Source: Deltaproteobacteria bacterium (GTDB lineage Bacteria > Desulfobacterota > Syntrophobacteria > B119-G9). Taken from it: a stretch of 6,062 nt of DNA. Positions 4,813 through 6,062 of this stretch are shown here, piece after piece (the first letter of the stretch is position 1; each line of letters opens with the position of its first letter). Below the pieces are notes generated by a model that was given only the letters and a program-made list of their open reading frames with translations, did no database searches and was not told the DNA's origin. The position numbers and the translations under genes were made by a program. The DNA is taken from NCBI GenBank assembly GCA_003646715.1, contig QMLL01000113.1:1-6062 (forward strand), in the 5' to 3' direction.

Positions 4813-6062
4813 ATGAAAGCAAAACATTCTCTGGCGCTGGTTTTTTTTCCTGCGTTTGATTGGGCAATTTCACCCACTCATCCTGAAAGAGAAGAAAGGC
4901 TTCTCTACACGCAGGACCAGATTTTTGAAGAAGGCCTCTTTGATATAGATGGTATTATCCAATATAAACCGGATATCGCCACGAAAGAAGATATACAGAG
5001 AGTTCATTTTTGCGTGCCAACAGAGGAAGCTGTTACAACTGAATCTCATCTGATAAGCGCCGGAGGCGCCATTACTGTTGCAAATGCTGTCATGAACAAA
5101 AAGGTGGACAAGGGATTTGCCCTCGTTCGGCCTCCCGGACACCACAGTATGAGAGTGGTTCACGGAGCAAGAGGGTTTTGTAACATTAACATAGAAGCTA
5201 TCATGCTTGAATACATACGGGACACGTACGGAATTGACCGGGTAGCAATAGTTGATACTGATTGTCACCACGGTGATGGGACTCAGGATATATACTGGCA
5301 CGATCCGGATACCCTTTACATTTCCGTACACCAGGATGGCCGCACTCTTTATCCCGGCAGCGGTTTTCATTACGAAATGGGAGGTCCCAACGCTTTGGGT
5401 ACGACCATAAACATACCTTTGCCTCCAAAAACTTCAGAGGAAGGGTTTTTATATGCATTGGAAGAAGTAATTTTGCCAGCCCTAGACGACTTCAAACCCG
5501 AACTCATAATAAACTCGGCAGGACAGGATAATCACTACACGGACCCTATAACAAACATGAATTTTTCAGCCCAGGGTTACGCTAAGCTGACAAAGAAGCT
5601 GGGGGCTCACATAGCAGTTCTTGAGGGCGGATATTCCATTGAGGGCGCACTGCCTTATGTTAATCTCGGAATTATTCTCGCAATGGCAGGGCTGGATTTC
5701 CGGCACGTTCTGGAACCTGACTACGACTACGAGAAAATAAGACAGCCCGCGAGCAATACCGAATACATTAAAGAATTATGCAATGAAATAAACGACTTGA
5801 GAAATAACATCGATGAAATGACGCCAAAGAAGAAAATTAAGGGAGAGACAAAGAAGAGGAACCGACAGATCTATTACGATACTGATAATATATCGGAGCG
5901 ACAGGAAGAAGAAGTGGTGCTTTGTGATGAGTGCGCCGGGGCACTCAGGATTGATTCACAAGCTCTTGGTCGAAAAAGGATATGCGCGGTAGTGATCCCC
6001 AGGAAAGCCTGTGATTCCTGCAGGAAAATTGGATATCGATGGTTCGAAGAAGCAGATCGAAG
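4813..6062 (+). CDS. Histone deacetylase-family (AcuC/APAH-like) enzyme with C-terminal CxxC...CxxC extension, 3' end outside window
   Basis: 416 codons open to the window edge. Residues 1-300 form an arginase-like deacetylase domain, which removes acyl groups from amide nitrogens (acetyl-lysine, acetylpolyamine or related) using a bound metal. The active site is complete: paired histidines in RPPGHH (His110, His111), metal ligands Asp150 and His152 in DTDCHHGDGTQ, Asp239 in SAGQDNHYTDP, and Tyr274 in EGGYS. The usual GFCFFNN segment reads GFCNINI. After the domain come a charged, Lys/Glu-rich linker (about 301-368) and a Cys cluster: CDEC (371-374), Cys391 and CDSC (400-403), spaced like a zinc ribbon. 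That tail is not part of ordinary AcuC or APAH proteins. The start is ATG, with the AAGGG Shine-Dalgarno overlapping the stop of the hydantoinase-like gene 10 nt upstream, so the two are probably coupled. The natural substrate is unknown; bacteria without histones use this fold on many amides. Confidence 0.88.
   Translation, partial: MKAKHSLALVFFPAFDWAISPTHPEREERLLYTQDQIFEEGLFDIDGIIQYKPDIATKEDIQRVHFCVPTEEAVTTESHLISAGGAITVANAVMNKKVDKGFALVRPPGHHSMRVVHGARGFCNINIEAIMLEYIRDTYGIDRVAIVDTDCHHGDGTQDIYWHDPDTLYISVHQDGRTLYPGSGFHYEMGGPNALGTTINIPLPPKTSEEGFLYALEEVILPALDDFKPELIINSAGQDNHYTDPITNMNFSAQGYAKLTKKLGAHIAVLEGGYSIEGALPYVNLGIILAMAGLDFRHVLEPDYDYEKIRQPASNTEYIKELCNEINDLRNNIDEMTPKKKIKGETKKRNRQIYYDTDNISERQEEEVVLCDECAGALRIDSQALGRKRICAVVIPRKACDSCRKIGYRWFEEADR

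Noticed and set aside
4841..4848. Run of eight T near the start of the deacetylase gene, as a phase-variation or slippage site
   Set aside because: It encodes Val-Phe-Phe in the frame that fits the family N-terminus, and one moderate homopolymer without other evidence does not support switching.
4437..5370. Minus-strand open frames of 146 and 166 codons across the end of the hydantoinase-like gene and the deacetylase gene
   Set aside because: They lie opposite genes with complete motif sets; the proteins resemble no family and are rich in residues typical of reverse-strand translation.

Overview
The window looks like part of a chromosome from an anaerobic, probably deltaproteobacterial (Desulfobacterota-type) bacterium. 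This is an inference from gene content: a LivF-type ABC ATPase next to a phenylacetate-CoA ligase-family protein, a ModE-type DNA-binding protein, and a short hydantoinase/oxoprolinase followed by a histone-deacetylase-fold enzyme. Base composition is moderate and there are no rRNA, tRNA, IS or CRISPR sequences to confirm the lineage. Genes are closely packed with short or overlapping junctions and recognisable Shine-Dalgarno sequences; two of the six starts are GTG.

Layout: two divergent operons are driven from one 211-bp control region (2939-3149). The leftward (minus) operon is rhomboid protease (2216-2938), livF-like ATPase (1479-2216), phenylacetate-CoA ligase-family protein (158-1474), then the start of a ModE-type winged-helix regulator (149 down to 1, cut by the window edge). 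The junctions are a TGATG overlap, a 4-nt gap and an 8-nt gap, so all four are probably cotranscribed. The rightward (plus) operon is a hydantoinase/oxoprolinase-family protein (3150-4802), then a histone deacetylase/acetylpolyamine amidohydrolase-family protein (4813 to beyond 6062), 10 nt apart. The right-hand gene is still open at the window edge.

The control region holds a plausible sigma-70-like promoter for each direction. The rightward one has a consensus TTGACA box, and a perfect 7-bp inverted repeat (GGTTAGC-ATT-GCTAACC) lies over its -10 region, with a third copy of the half-site just before the start of the hydantoinase gene. This is the layout of a repressor operator, so the hydantoinase/deacetylase pair is probably under specific control.

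Points that stand out: (i) the ligase-family protein has lost the ATP-phosphate loop, the A5 threonine and the C-terminal catalytic lysine of its family while keeping the fold motifs and a Cys-rich metal site, so it may not be an acyl-CoA ligase; (ii) the LivF ATPase is not accompanied by LivG/H/M/K and is instead translationally coupled to a rhomboid protease; (iii) the deacetylase carries a charged linker and a CxxC...CxxC zinc-ribbon-like extension after the catalytic domain; (iv) an actin-fold ATP-dependent amidase-like protein and a zinc-dependent deacetylase form a two-gene unit that could act in sequence on one acylated or cyclic amide substrate. No complete new system can be claimed from this window alone.
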